Positions 1 to 8,476 of a DNA stretch of 64,000 bases are shown piece by piece. A program made the translations under genes and the position numbers. Source of the stretch: a virus; IMG/VR virus record IMGVR_UViG_3300037189_020049, positions 43,465 through 107,464 of that record; one strand, 5' to 3'. The notes below the pieces were generated by a model. It made no database searches. It worked only from the letters and a program-made list of their open reading frames with translations, and was not told the DNA's origin. Positions within the stretch are counted from its first letter, which is position 1; every line of letters begins with the position of its first letter.

Positions 1-2
1 TT

Positions 3-713
3 GGTGCATATCAACTTCCTAAGAACGTTAGCATTGTTGCTGCCGGTAACAGAGAAAGCGACAAAGGCGTAACTTATCGTATGCCTGCTCCGTTGGCAAA
101 TCGTTTCCTACACCTTGAACTTCGTGTCGATTATGACGACTGGCATTCATGGGCTGTTAAAAACAGAGTCCACGAGCAAGTCGTCGGTTATTGCGGATTT
201 GCCAAACAAGATCTGTACGACTTTGATCCAAGAAGCGCGAGCAAGAGTTTTGCTACTCCTCGTTCATGGAGCTTCGTTAGCGAATTGCTCGACGACGATG
301 ATGTTAGCGAAAGCACGTTGACCGACTTGGTTTCTGGTGCAGTCGGCGAAGGAGTTGCTGTCAAGTTTATGGCTCACCGCAAAGTTGCAAAACAGATGCC
401 TAAGCCAGAAGATATTCTTAGCGGCAAAATTACTAAGTGTGAGATTAAAGAAATCTCCGCTATGTATTCTTTGACTATTAGTCTCTGTTACGAACTACAA
501 GAAGCAGATCGTAAAAAGGTTAAAAACTGGGATAGTATGGCTGATTATTTCTTTGGATTTATGATCGACAATTTCCCTACAGAAATTGTTGTCATGGGTG
601 CAAAGACTGCATTAACTAACTACGAACTGCCGTTCGATGCATCTAAGTTGAAGAACTTCGATCGATTCCACGACAAGTACGGCAAGTACATTATCTCTGC
701 TATGGAGAGATAA
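3..713 (+). CDS. MoxR-type AAA+ ATPase, C-terminal part (5' end outside window)
   Basis: The open frame is already running at base 3, so the first in-frame ATG (81) is internal. Upstream residues read VSIVAAGNRESDKGVTYRMP followed by APLANRF, the sensor-1 and arginine-finger region of MoxR/RavA AAA+ ATPases. The Walker A and B motifs must lie upstream of the window. The rest is the helical lid and a C-terminal extension that I do not recognise. MoxR ATPases act as chaperones that remodel partners, usually with a VWA-domain protein, and exactly such a gene follows at 775. A strong terminator-like hairpin begins at the stop codon. Family assignment is confident; the phage role is unknown. Confidence 0.85.
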   Translation, partial: GAYQLPKNVSIVAAGNRESDKGVTYRMPAPLANRFLHLELRVDYDDWHSWAVKNRVHEQVVGYCGFAKQDLYDFDPRSASKSFATPRSWSFVSELLDDDDVSESTLTDLVSGAVGEGVAVKFMAHRKVAKQMPKPEDILSGKITKCEIKEISAMYSLTISLCYELQEADRKKVKNWDSMADYFFGFMIDNFPTEIVVMGAKTALTNYELPFDASKLKNFDRFHDKYGKYIISAMER

Positions 714-737
714 AAATGGCCCGAAAGGGCCATTTTT
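712..737 (+). terminator. Rho-independent-type terminator after the MoxR gene
   Basis: Perfect 11-bp stem AAAAATGGCCC / GGGCCATTTTT closed by a GAAA tetraloop and ending in five T. It starts at the stop codon of the MoxR gene and separates it from the VWA gene. Because the stem is flanked by A-run and T-run it could work in both directions. Confidence 0.85.
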
Positions 738-742
738 GAGTG

Positions 743-767
743 TATAATTTAATGTGTCACAAAGGAG
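743..767 (+). promoter_or_regulatory. Possible -10 box (TATAAT) and Shine-Dalgarno of the VWA gene
   Basis: A perfect TATAAT at 743-748 preceded by TG lies just after the terminator. An AAAGGAG Shine-Dalgarno at 761-767 is 7 nt before ATG 775. No -35 box is convincing because that position falls in the terminator hairpin. The RBS is strong and decides the start; the promoter is only suggestive. Confidence 0.4.
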
Positions 768-774
768 ATTTAAC

Positions 775-2034
775 ATGTCTGTTATGAAACAAGAAAAATC
801 CAAAAAGAATGATTGGATGGATAAGACTTTTACTGCGGCAGAAAAAGAAAAGATTGTCGATAAACTCGTTACTGCAAGAGTAGGACTGTTGCTCCGACAC
901 CCTTTCTTTGGCAATATGGCTACTCGACTAAAGTTGGTCGATGCATCAGAATGGTGCGGCACACTTGCTACAGATGGCCGTAACTTTTATTACAATAACG
1001 GTTTTGTCAACAAACTTACTGCTAAGGAATGTGAGTTTGGTTTTGCTCACGAAGTTCTACATAATGTATTTGATCACATGGGTAGACGCGAAGGCCGCGA
1101 TCCACAATTGAGTAACATTGCTGCTGACTATGCAGTTAATCAAATTCTCAAAGATGAAAAAATCGGTAGTATTCCAACTTTTATCAATATTTTCTTGAGT
1201 GACAAATATCGTAGCAAAAGTTACGAAGAAATCTATCAAGAACTATATGACAAAGCAGATAAAATTGATGTGAGTGGGTTAGGTGAATTACTCGACGAAC
1301 ACCTTGATGACAGCGACGACGGCAATAACGGCAACGGAGATGGTGACACACCAGGAGAAGGTAAACGTCCTACAATTAGTGCAGAAGAGCGAAAGAAAAT
1401 TCGCGACGAAATCAAAGAGGCAATGATTGCTGCTGCGCAAAGTGCAGGTGCAGGTAAAGTACCAGCCGGTGTTAAAAGAATGATTACCGACTTGACTGAG
1501 CCTAAAATGGATTGGCGCCAATTGCTACGAATGAATATTCAAAGTATTATGAAAAGCAATTTCAGTTTCAGTCGTCCTAATCGTAAAAGTCAACACAGCG
1601 GTGCTATTTTGCCGGGCATGATGAACGAAGAAACTATTGATGTCAGTGTTGCTATTGATATGAGCGGTAGTATTTCCGATGATATGGCTAAAGATTTCGT
1701 CAGCGAAATCAAAGGTATCATGGACGAATATGTAGACTTTAACTTGGATTTGTGGTGCTTTGATACTGAAGTATACGGATATGCACGATTTACTGGCGAC
1801 ACGGCTTCTGATATTCTAGAATATCAATGTAAGGGCGGTGGCGGTACTGACTTTGACGCTAACTGGCAATACATGAAGAACGAAGATATTTTGCCTAAAA
1901 AGTTCATTATGTTTACTGATGGATATCCGGGCGGATCCTGGGGAGACGAAGATTATTGTGATACATTGTTTGTTATTCACGGTAATGATTCTATTGTTCC
2001 TCCGTTTGGACAAGTTGCATATTACAAGAATTAA
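775..2034 (+). CDS. Metallopeptidase-like / VWA-domain protein, partner of MoxR ATPase
   Basis: 419 aa from ATG 775, chosen because AAAGGAG lies 7 nt upstream; an ATG at 754 would precede the RBS. Residues ~30-190 form a putative metallopeptidase-like domain with HEVLH (residues ~92-96) and a further histidine in FDHMG. A low-complexity acidic/Gly/Asn linker (~180-200) follows. The C-terminal half is a von Willebrand factor A domain with a MIDAS motif DMSGS (~295) and later GGGGTDF and FTDGYPG. This architecture is common in MoxR-VWA pairs, in which the ATPase remodels or loads metal with help from the VWA protein. The substrate in this phage is unknown. Family call is firm, function inferred. 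Confidence 0.85.
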   Translation: MSVMKQEKSKKNDWMDKTFTAAEKEKIVDKLVTARVGLLLRHPFFGNMATRLKLVDASEWCGTLATDGRNFYYNNGFVNKLTAKECEFGFAHEVLHNVFDHMGRREGRDPQLSNIAADYAVNQILKDEKIGSIPTFINIFLSDKYRSKSYEEIYQELYDKADKIDVSGLGELLDEHLDDSDDGNNGNGDGDTPGEGKRPTISAEERKKIRDEIKEAMIAAAQSAGAGKVPAGVKRMITDLTEPKMDWRQLLRMNIQSIMKSNFSFSRPNRKSQHSGAILPGMMNEETIDVSVAIDMSGSISDDMAKDFVSEIKGIMDEYVDFNLDLWCFDTEVYGYARFTGDTASDILEYQCKGGGGTDFDANWQYMKNEDILPKKFIMFTDGYPGGSWGDEDYCDTLFVIHGNDSIVPPFGQVAYYKN

Positions 2035-2035
2035 A

Positions 2036-2314
2036 GTGGCTTTAAAGAACAAAGAAGTTAATCCCCTTGAGGTATTGAATAGTAGGAAACTACTATTCAT
2101 ACCTCATCATTTTCATAAAGTCAATTTACCTAGAGGTTGCGATATCAAAATAATAGACCAGTGGATTTCATTTAACTTAAATAACAGGTATTCGATTGAT
2201 TTTATTACTCAATTGCATGATAATAAAATAGTTATCAACATATGTGCAGGATTCGAGGATCCAAAAGAAGCAACAATTTTTATACTATCATGCCCACATT
2301 TTACAAAGGATTAG
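2036..2314 (+). CDS. Hypothetical protein, 92 aa
   Basis: The frame is open further upstream inside the VWA gene, but a GTG at 2036 just after the VWA stop is the most economical start (92 aa). There is no good Shine-Dalgarno, so expression may depend on coupling to the preceding gene. The later part is protein-like (FNLNNRYSIDF, NKIVINICAGFEDPKEA) and could be a small alpha/beta domain; I do not recognise a family. A very stable hairpin (2068-2106) lies within its first 25 codons, which is unusual for coding sequence. The start could be later or the gene could be a decayed one. Confidence 0.5.
   Translation: MALKNKEVNPLEVLNSRKLLFIPHHFHKVNLPRGCDIKIIDQWISFNLNNRYSIDFITQLHDNKIVINICAGFEDPKEATIFILSCPHFTKD
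2068..2106 (+). other. Very stable inverted repeat with GAAA tetraloop
   Basis: TGAGGTAT (one bulged T) GAATAGTAG, loop GAAA, then CTACTATTC ATACCTCA: 17 base pairs with one bulge. It is not followed by a T-run, so it is not a standard terminator. It may be an mRNA processing or stability element, or it may control translation of the weakly initiated 92-aa reading frame. Confidence 0.75.
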
Positions 2315-2319
2315 AAAAA

Positions 2320-2529
2320 ATGGAAAATGACGAACAAAAAGAAGAAATGCAGTCCGCTGCTATGGCTGAATTAACTATTTCGGATCTTCAAAACATCCGA
2401 GCACTTATTGAGTCTGTTGCTCGTAGAAATGTATTTCAAGTCAATGAATTTAGTGCAGTAGGAAGTGTTTATGATAAACTAAACAATTTTTTAGCAGCCG
2501 TTGCTAAATCAGACAGCCAACAAGGATAA
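2320..2529 (+). CDS. Small conserved phage protein, 69 aa
   Basis: Start ATG 2320 is chosen because AAAGGA at 2305-2310 precedes it; the frame is open upstream to 2242 but that overlaps the previous gene. The product has an acidic N-terminus followed by ELTISDLQNIRALIESVARR and FQVNEFSAVGSVYDKLNNFL. From memory this resembles small conserved proteins of T4-like cyanophages, with no known function. It is predicted all-helical. It sits in a tight run with the next gene (3-nt gap). Confidence 0.75.
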   Translation: MENDEQKEEMQSAAMAELTISDLQNIRALIESVARRNVFQVNEFSAVGSVYDKLNNFLAAVAKSDSQQG

Positions 2530-2532
2530 AAT

Positions 2533-3105
2533 ATGAAACACATAGGCAAAATGAAAAACAATAACGCTAAAGTTATTGTTGTATATAGAACATTACCCGG
2601 AGATCCATATAGTGCATTAGTTATAGGAAGTGACGAGTTAGGTCCGTCATATCACGATGCATTAATGAACTTGGTACAGGATCCTAGCGGTCAAAGTGCA
2701 AATGAATTTGCAGATATTTTGTCGGTTAGAAAATTCCCCGACGGTAACGGAATGTTAGTTTGGCTACACACTAACGGTTTCCTAAAAAAAGTGCCTACAG
2801 ATTTAGTAATTATGACTCCTGCTCCCCAGACATCACTGAGATTGGACGAACTTAATTTGTTAATTGCTGACCAAAAAGGCATTGATCTCGAAGATTTAGC
2901 TATCAAGAGTGATAATAATTCTACTCCCATCAAAACTACTAAATCTGTCAAAGAAGAACCTAAGGCACCTGTACCCGTTACTGCGGCTGATTTACGAGCA
3001 AAGGCAGATTTACTGCTTAAAGAAGCTCAAGAGTTAAAGAAACAAGCAGATGCTCTCGATCCTCCGAAAAAGAAGACCAAAGCAGTAAAAACTGAAACTG
3101 CATGA
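2533..3105 (+). CDS. Conserved T4-like phage protein of unknown function, 190 aa
   Basis: ATG 2533 has AAGGA 7 nt upstream. The N-terminal ~110 aa (MKHIGKMKNN..KVIVVYRTLPGDPYSALVIG, then HDALMNLVQ, ANEFADIL) matches my recollection of a conserved protein in T4-like marine phages with no assigned role. The C-terminus (~125-190) is a lysine/alanine/proline-rich region with a likely helix (LRAKADLLLKEAQELKKQA), typical of a flexible basic tail that could bind nucleic acid. It overlaps the DHFR start by 4 nt (ATGA), so the genes are probably translationally coupled. Confidence 0.75.
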   Translation: MKHIGKMKNNNAKVIVVYRTLPGDPYSALVIGSDELGPSYHDALMNLVQDPSGQSANEFADILSVRKFPDGNGMLVWLHTNGFLKKVPTDLVIMTPAPQTSLRLDELNLLIADQKGIDLEDLAIKSDNNSTPIKTTKSVKEEPKAPVPVTAADLRAKADLLLKEAQELKKQADALDPPKKKTKAVKTETA

Positions 3106-3596
3106 TTAGTGCTATAGTTGCAGTTGAACAAAACCAGGGTATAGGATTTAATGGGTCCATACCCTGGCCCCATCTTAAAGCCGATATGCAATGGTTTAAA
3201 AAAATTACTACTAATAATGTGGTAATTATGGGGTCAAATACATGGAAAAGTTTAAACTATAAACCATTACCAAATCGAGTAAATGTTGTCTTATCGAGAA
3301 CACACGATTACTCAGGTGATAATGCTGCCGATCACACCTTTAGTGATCCGAATAATGCATTAACTTTTTGTCAAGTTAATTATCCTGACAAAGAGATTTT
3401 TATTATTGGCGGGGGTAAAATTTACGATTTTTACTTGCCATATATAGATAAATTTTACATAACCGAAATACAAGACAATTTTGAGTGTGATACATTTTTT
3501 AATTTGACAAACGTTCAAACACGTAGTAAAGTTGTTAACACAATTGCAAGTTATACTGACCCAATTAATTTTATAATAAAAGAATATATAATATGA
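3102..3596 (+). CDS. folA: Dihydrofolate reductase
   Basis: 164 aa, the usual DHFR length. It reduces dihydrofolate to tetrahydrofolate with NADPH, regenerating the cofactor consumed by thymidylate synthase, the next gene. Visible motifs are ISAIVAVEQNQGIGFNGSIPW (substrate/cofactor entrance), VIMGSNTWKSL (NADPH-binding loop), NVVLSR, and IFIIGGGKIYDFYLP. The 5' and 3' ends both overlap neighbours by 4 nt. The DHFR-TS pairing matches T4 frd-td. High confidence. Confidence 0.96.
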   Translation: MISAIVAVEQNQGIGFNGSIPWPHLKADMQWFKKITTNNVVIMGSNTWKSLNYKPLPNRVNVVLSRTHDYSGDNAADHTFSDPNNALTFCQVNYPDKEIFIIGGGKIYDFYLPYIDKFYITEIQDNFECDTFFNLTNVQTRSKVVNTIASYTDPINFIIKEYII

Positions 3597-4477
3597 ATCA
3601 TTACGAAAAAGTTTATTTAGACGCGTTAAAGAATATTTTATCAAACGGAAATGATCGAACTGATCGTACCGGTATCGGTACAAAGAGTATTTTTGGATTA
3701 CAAATGAGATTTGATTTGTCTCAAGGATTTCCTGCCATAACTACAAAAAAACTTGCATGGAAAGCCGTAGTTTCGGAGCTATTGTGGTTTATAGAAGGCA
3801 GTGGCGATGAATATCGTTTAAGAGAAATCCTTCACGGTGAACGCTATAGTGATAAGAAAACTATTTGGACTGATAATGCACAAGCAGATTATTGGACTAA
3901 GAAAAAATTACAGAGACACCCTGGTGATCTAGGCAGAGTATATGGTGTACAATGGCGCAGATGGCGTAAACCATTGATAAGAATTAATAAGGTTGTATTA
4001 CAAAATCATGATCAATTATTGGAATTGATCAACGGGATTAAAACAGATCCGTATAGCAGACGACATATAATTACTGCGTATAATCCCGGAGAACTCGATC
4101 TAATGGCCTTGCCTCCTTGTCACATGATGAGCCAATTTTATGTAAATGGTAATAAACTTAGTTGTCATATGTATCAAAGATCCGCCGATATGCCGTTAGG
4201 AATGCCATTTAACATAGCAAGTTATGCGCTATTCACTCATATGATTGCACAGGTTTGTAACTTAGAAGTAGGAGAATTGATTATTAGTGTCGGCGACGCT
4301 CATATTTACAATAATCAAATTGATAAAATAAAAGAACAATTAAAAAGAAATCCAATGCCTGGGCCAACTTTAAAATTAAATCCCGATGTAAAAGTTATTA
4401 CCAATTTTACAATGAACGATATTGAATTAATCAATTACCAATGTCATCCAGCAATTGAGATACCAATGGCTGTTTAA
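3593..4477 (+). CDS. thyA: Thymidylate synthase (ThyA type)
   Basis: 294 aa. It converts dUMP to dTMP using methylene-tetrahydrofolate, supplying thymidine for phage DNA. Motifs: DRTGIGTKSIFG near residue 24, the catalytic cysteine in LPPCHMMSQFY (Cys ~176), RSADMPLGMPFNIASYA for dUMP binding, and GDAHIYNNQ near residue 235. There is no intron, unlike T4 td. It overlaps DHFR by 4 nt. Its stop overlaps, tail to tail, the 3' end of the minus-strand fibre gene, with no visible terminator between them. Confidence 0.97.
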   Translation: MNHYEKVYLDALKNILSNGNDRTDRTGIGTKSIFGLQMRFDLSQGFPAITTKKLAWKAVVSELLWFIEGSGDEYRLREILHGERYSDKKTIWTDNAQADYWTKKKLQRHPGDLGRVYGVQWRRWRKPLIRINKVVLQNHDQLLELINGIKTDPYSRRHIITAYNPGELDLMALPPCHMMSQFYVNGNKLSCHMYQRSADMPLGMPFNIASYALFTHMIAQVCNLEVGELIISVGDAHIYNNQIDKIKEQLKRNPMPGPTLKLNPDVKVITNFTMNDIELINYQCHPAIEIPMAV

Positions 4478-5670
4478 ACCAATATTTCAATAATTCCTTT
4501 AACGCCGTCAAAATTTTGTAATGATTTCCCCAATACTGCATTAGGATTATCATTTGGTTTCATAACTTCGGCATAACCCGGATATGAGCTGGTTACCAGT
4601 AAAGCACCTTTTTTAACCGACCCTATTACTTTGCACGGGACTCTTCCGCGCAATGCTACATATGGATGAGTTTCGTCCGGGCCTGCGGCTGTGTTCATTC
4701 TATATGCAGGATGTGCAGAAATTACTCCTATCACTGCTGTGTCGGCATGTGTATGAGTAACAGTAATTTCTTTATCTCCGCCTATTACAACTACAGTACC
4801 TACGTCATAAGATACATCAGTTGCATATCGTTCTGCTATATCGGCAAATAAAGATTGAGACGCTATAGTATTTAATATACCTGTAGAAGGATTATAAGAT
4901 ATGCCATGGTGTGCATAATAAGAAACATTTCCTGTTGTTGTATTTACAAAAGGTAGATAAAAATTTTGATTGGCTGTTGTAAAAGTGACCGCCGATGTCG
5001 TCGCTGTATTTGCTACAAGTGCCTCTGCGGCTGTGCCCCAAAAATAATATCCAGTTGATTTAGAAGATCCTGTTATAGCATTTGCACCATACAACGTGAT
5101 ACCTTTTTTAACAGTTGGAAAATTACCATCTAATAATGAAGTTTCATTTGGCACAAATGCCGTATCAGAGAATAAAATTCTTTCATTGCCGCCAAACGTT
5201 GCTTCAATTACTGGTTGAGTAATTGAAGGGTCTAACGGATCTACTATTTCTTCAACTGTTTTAAAATCTGCTTTAGCCGAAACTTGTGGTCCTATTTCAC
5301 TATATGAATTACCATTCCATAATTTTAATTTTGAGTTGACATTATCCCACCATAAATCACCTGTAGTAGGAAAAGTCGGTGCTGATGACGAAACCGATAA
5401 ATTTGCGACGCTTTTAAATTTTGATCCATCATATACGTTTAATTTTTTAGAATCATTCCCACTATTAAACCAAATTTCTCCAGTAATTGGTTTTGGCGGT
5501 TGAGTAGAATTTGCAAAATTTTCTAATAATCTTAAAAAATTTTCATTAAATACCTCTCCGTATCCGCTATAATTTCTACCAACAAACGAAATATCTGTTG
5601 AATTATCAATTTCTGCGTTATCTACTAGGGCAATTTGCGCACCATTTGTTTTATTGATTATATATGGCAT
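4474..5670 (-). CDS. Tail fibre/adhesin-like protein with Peptidase_G2-like C-terminus
   Basis: 398 aa. Residues ~20-130 share a module with the two genes upstream in the operon (SFVGRNYSGYGE, NFLRLLENFAN, GEIWFNSG, TGDLWWDN). The last ~130 aa contain FADIAERYATDVSYDVGTVV, ITVTHTHADTAVIGVIS and PAYRMN. This resembles the IMC/Peptidase_G2-like intramolecular chaperone or cleavage domains at the ends of phage appendage proteins (from memory, not searched). Likely a virion-surface tail or baseplate appendage that contacts the host. It is the last gene of the 28-kb minus-strand block and overlaps the thymidylate synthase end by 4 nt. Confidence 0.75.
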   Translation of the reverse strand: MPYIINKTNGAQIALVDNAEIDNSTDISFVGRNYSGYGEVFNENFLRLLENFANSTQPPKPITGEIWFNSGNDSKKLNVYDGSKFKSVANLSVSSSAPTFPTTGDLWWDNVNSKLKLWNGNSYSEIGPQVSAKADFKTVEEIVDPLDPSITQPVIEATFGGNERILFSDTAFVPNETSLLDGNFPTVKKGITLYGANAITGSSKSTGYYFWGTAAEALVANTATTSAVTFTTANQNFYLPFVNTTTGNVSYYAHHGISYNPSTGILNTIASQSLFADIAERYATDVSYDVGTVVVIGGDKEITVTHTHADTAVIGVISAHPAYRMNTAAGPDETHPYVALRGRVPCKVIGSVKKGALLVTSSYPGYAEVMKPNDNPNAVLGKSLQNFDGVKGIIEILV

Positions 5671-5685
5671 AATTTATTTTAATAA

Positions 5686-6672
5686 TTAAGGTAATGCTAC
5701 TGTCGTAACGACATTTGATACTGTGCTGAATACCATAGACGTGGTTAAATTAACATAATCCCAAGTGACTTCTGCTTTCGCAACGAATCTTCTTACTTGA
5801 TATCCTTTAAAAGGTATTGTATGTGAACATATTACTCTTGCTTCACTACCCACTGGAACTCCTACTTCTTTAGAATTTGAATTTCGAGGATGAGAAATAA
5901 CTCCGGTTTGTGTATTAATGGGAAATATAGAATTTAACATTCCAATAATAACATTTGTTTGAGTAGTAAAATGTGTTAAATTGGCGATATTATTTGTTGC
6001 GGACGTAATAAAGTTTAAATCAACCGATAACGTATTGTAATTGTTATTAAGTTTACCGGTATAATTTATATCTCCTAGTATTTTTAATCCTGCTACTATT
6101 GACATATTATTGGTATTAAAAAATGTAGTTGCATCTGACGTATTAACTCTATATGCTTCGTGAGATAAAACTCCTAACAACTTTCCGTAATTTTTTAAGA
6201 ATGTTACATTTTTTAAATAAAGGTTTTCATCCCTAACACTCGATTCTGGCAATACCCAACCATTTTCTCCAACACTAAACGAAAATGCCGGTCCTATTAA
6301 TAATGTAGAGTTATTATTAACTATCTTTAGTTGATTATTTGAAGTATCAAACCATAAATCACCAGTAGTTAAAGTCGAAGGCAACGTAGGTGCTATTGTT
6401 GCTCCACTTACAGTTCTAAATCCATTATCATATACTTTGATTTTTTTAACAGTTGTATCATACCAAAGCTGCCCTTTAAGAGGATTTCGCGGAGGATTTA
6501 TTGTATCGTTAGCGAAATTTGCTGTCATCTTAACAAGATTGTTATTTAAAAACTCTCCAAAACCATTTACATTCTTGCCAATCAGAGAAATACTGGTTGT
6601 AATTTCATCAACTGCATTTTCAGCTAATAAGGTTAACGTTGACCCGTCGGTGTTTGATATAGTATATGCCAT
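5686..6672 (-). CDS. Tail fibre/appendage protein, paralogue of flanking genes
   Basis: 328 aa. The N-terminal ~130 aa repeat the shared module (SISLIGKNVNGFGEFLNNNL, PLKGQLWYDT, TGDLWFDT). The middle has an Asn/Thr-rich beta-type sequence. The C-terminal ~80 aa (PVGSEARVICSHTIPFKGYQ, then a beta-rich tail) differ from both neighbours. Probably a baseplate-attached short fibre with its own tip. Gene gaps are 1 and 15 nt, consistent with one transcript. Confidence 0.7.
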   Translation of the reverse strand: MAYTISNTDGSTLTLLAENAVDEITTSISLIGKNVNGFGEFLNNNLVKMTANFANDTINPPRNPLKGQLWYDTTVKKIKVYDNGFRTVSGATIAPTLPSTLTTGDLWFDTSNNQLKIVNNNSTLLIGPAFSFSVGENGWVLPESSVRDENLYLKNVTFLKNYGKLLGVLSHEAYRVNTSDATTFFNTNNMSIVAGLKILGDINYTGKLNNNYNTLSVDLNFITSATNNIANLTHFTTQTNVIIGMLNSIFPINTQTGVISHPRNSNSKEVGVPVGSEARVICSHTIPFKGYQVRRFVAKAEVTWDYVNLTTSMVFSTVSNVVTTVALP

Positions 6673-6673
6673 A

Positions 6674-8458
6674 TTAAATCTTTATAATGTAATTAACAAA
6701 TCCAACAGTAGATGTTGTAGATGCCAGCATATTAGGAAGATAGAAATTAACTCCGGCAGCTGGTCCGAAACTATTGCCAATAACGCCAAATAAGTCAGGA
6801 TAATCACCTATTGCTACTAACGAACCGTCACACGACAACCATCCGGAAGGTGCACCTCCACCTCCATACGGTATTATTATTCCCGTAGGTATTAAATTTT
6901 TAATAAAATTATCTCTACTAATTTGTCGTAACCCACCGAACGTCGCCGAAGTAGATGTATCGATTACTAATAATGTTAAAGTATCCGTTGCTGTATTTAA
7001 AATATTTTGTTGAGTAATAGCTGCCGGAGTAAGCATCGTATTAAATGTTGCCTGGGTACCTGTTCCAGCAAAGACAAATGAGGTTGCAGTTACTTGACCT
7101 TGTAACTTGAATTCAGATGACTTTTCTAATCCATTTGACGGTCCAATTACTCTACCATAAATCGTCGTTCCCGTTCCTGTAGACCCGATAGAAGAAACAT
7201 ATAAATTTCTAAAATACTTCGAAGAAGAACCTATATCCAAACTATTATGTATGAACGGGGAAATTGCAACTCCTGAAACAACTCCTGAACCTACAGTAAG
7301 TAAATTTGTAACAGTAACTTGGTTATTAACTATCAAGGATTGCTGAATTGTTAAATTTTTATCAATTATTGCTGATCCGAAAATTGATAAAGAAGAAGTC
7401 AATGTTGATGTTAGTAATAAATTCCCTGAAATTCTTACCTGACCATTAACGTCCAATGAATAAGCCATGTTTGTCGAGGTATTAATTGATACTGAATTAT
7501 TTTCTATAACTAATCCCGATACTAACCCAGATATAGCACTTTGTTTAGTTTTAAAAATTATTTTTCCGCCGGGTGTATTATTGAGAATTACTGCATCATT
7601 AGCTAATTTGTAAAATTGAACGTATGTATTATTAGATGGTACACCGGAATCAATTACTATTCCATCTCTGCCTTGGCTTGCGAGTTGATTTGCAGGGGTT
7701 TGATAAAATACGCTTCCTGTTATAATTTGTGGAGATACATCATCTTTAATCAACAATCTTCTTGCAGCATATTTTGATCCATTAATATTAATATTTGATG
7801 CTGAATCGGCAATTCCATTAAGGAATGCACTGTTAATCGAACTTAAATTAATACCAGGTTTTAATGATGAAAATCCATCTATAACTACTTTTGGAGTAAA
7901 AATATCGTTTGCTACTATAGAAACTACATTACCATTTACATAATTCAATATAACGTTAAAGTTAGTACCTGTGCTACTCTGAAGTGTTGCCGGTTCTACT
8001 CCGGTTTTATTTAAACCGGCACTTACGGAAGGACCCACAGTTACCCAATTTCCACTATGATAAAATTTTAATAGAGCATTTTGCGTATCTACCCATATAT
8101 CACCGACTTTTAAACCAGCAGTGGCGGTATTTCTGGGATCGGTTCCTTGTTGATATATACCATTAGCGGATGGCCATCTAGTACTGTCCGCCGTGCCGTC
8201 CATTATCCTCAATACTTTATTGTTTGGATCACTGGTATCATACCAAAGTTGACCTTCTATGGGATTCTCGGGAGGTAATGGACTTGAAAAATTTTCCAAT
8301 AATGAAAGAAAATTCTGTGCAAGTTTTTCGCCGTAGTTTGGGTAATTTTTACCTACAAAACTTAAACTGGTGTCAACAGAATTTATTCCGGGCGGCATAT
8401 CCGGAACTGTAACTGTTTCCGTTTTAGATATATCCGAAAATTTTAATGTAAATGGCAT
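6674..8458 (-). CDS. Short tail fibre/collar-domain protein
   Basis: 594 aa. The N-terminal module is shared with the two downstream genes (SFVGKNYPNYGEKLAQNFLS, IEGQLWYDTSD, VGDIWVDTQN). The middle (~200-480) is beta-rich with fibre repeats such as LDVNGQVRISGNL. The C-terminus has a phage tail collar domain: GIIIPYGGGGAPSGWLSCDG, DYPDLFGVIG, FYLPNM. In T4 gp12 and other fibres this domain begins the receptor-binding tip. Probably one of the baseplate fibres (gp10/gp12-like role), but I cannot assign a T4 number. Good confidence that it is a fibre. Confidence 0.8.
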   Translation of the reverse strand: MPFTLKFSDISKTETVTVPDMPPGINSVDTSLSFVGKNYPNYGEKLAQNFLSLLENFSSPLPPENPIEGQLWYDTSDPNNKVLRIMDGTADSTRWPSANGIYQQGTDPRNTATAGLKVGDIWVDTQNALLKFYHSGNWVTVGPSVSAGLNKTGVEPATLQSSTGTNFNVILNYVNGNVVSIVANDIFTPKVVIDGFSSLKPGINLSSINSAFLNGIADSASNININGSKYAARRLLIKDDVSPQIITGSVFYQTPANQLASQGRDGIVIDSGVPSNNTYVQFYKLANDAVILNNTPGGKIIFKTKQSAISGLVSGLVIENNSVSINTSTNMAYSLDVNGQVRISGNLLLTSTLTSSLSIFGSAIIDKNLTIQQSLIVNNQVTVTNLLTVGSGVVSGVAISPFIHNSLDIGSSSKYFRNLYVSSIGSTGTGTTIYGRVIGPSNGLEKSSEFKLQGQVTATSFVFAGTGTQATFNTMLTPAAITQQNILNTATDTLTLLVIDTSTSATFGGLRQISRDNFIKNLIPTGIIIPYGGGGAPSGWLSCDGSLVAIGDYPDLFGVIGNSFGPAAGVNFYLPNMLASTTSTVGFVNYIIKI

Positions 8459-8476
8459 CTCTTTATTCCAATTATG

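Noticed and set aside
754-774. Upstream ATG for the VWA gene
   Set aside because: The strong RBS lies after this ATG, so 775 is preferred.
3360-3683. Minus-strand ORF over DHFR/TS
   Set aside because: Shadow of two certain genes.
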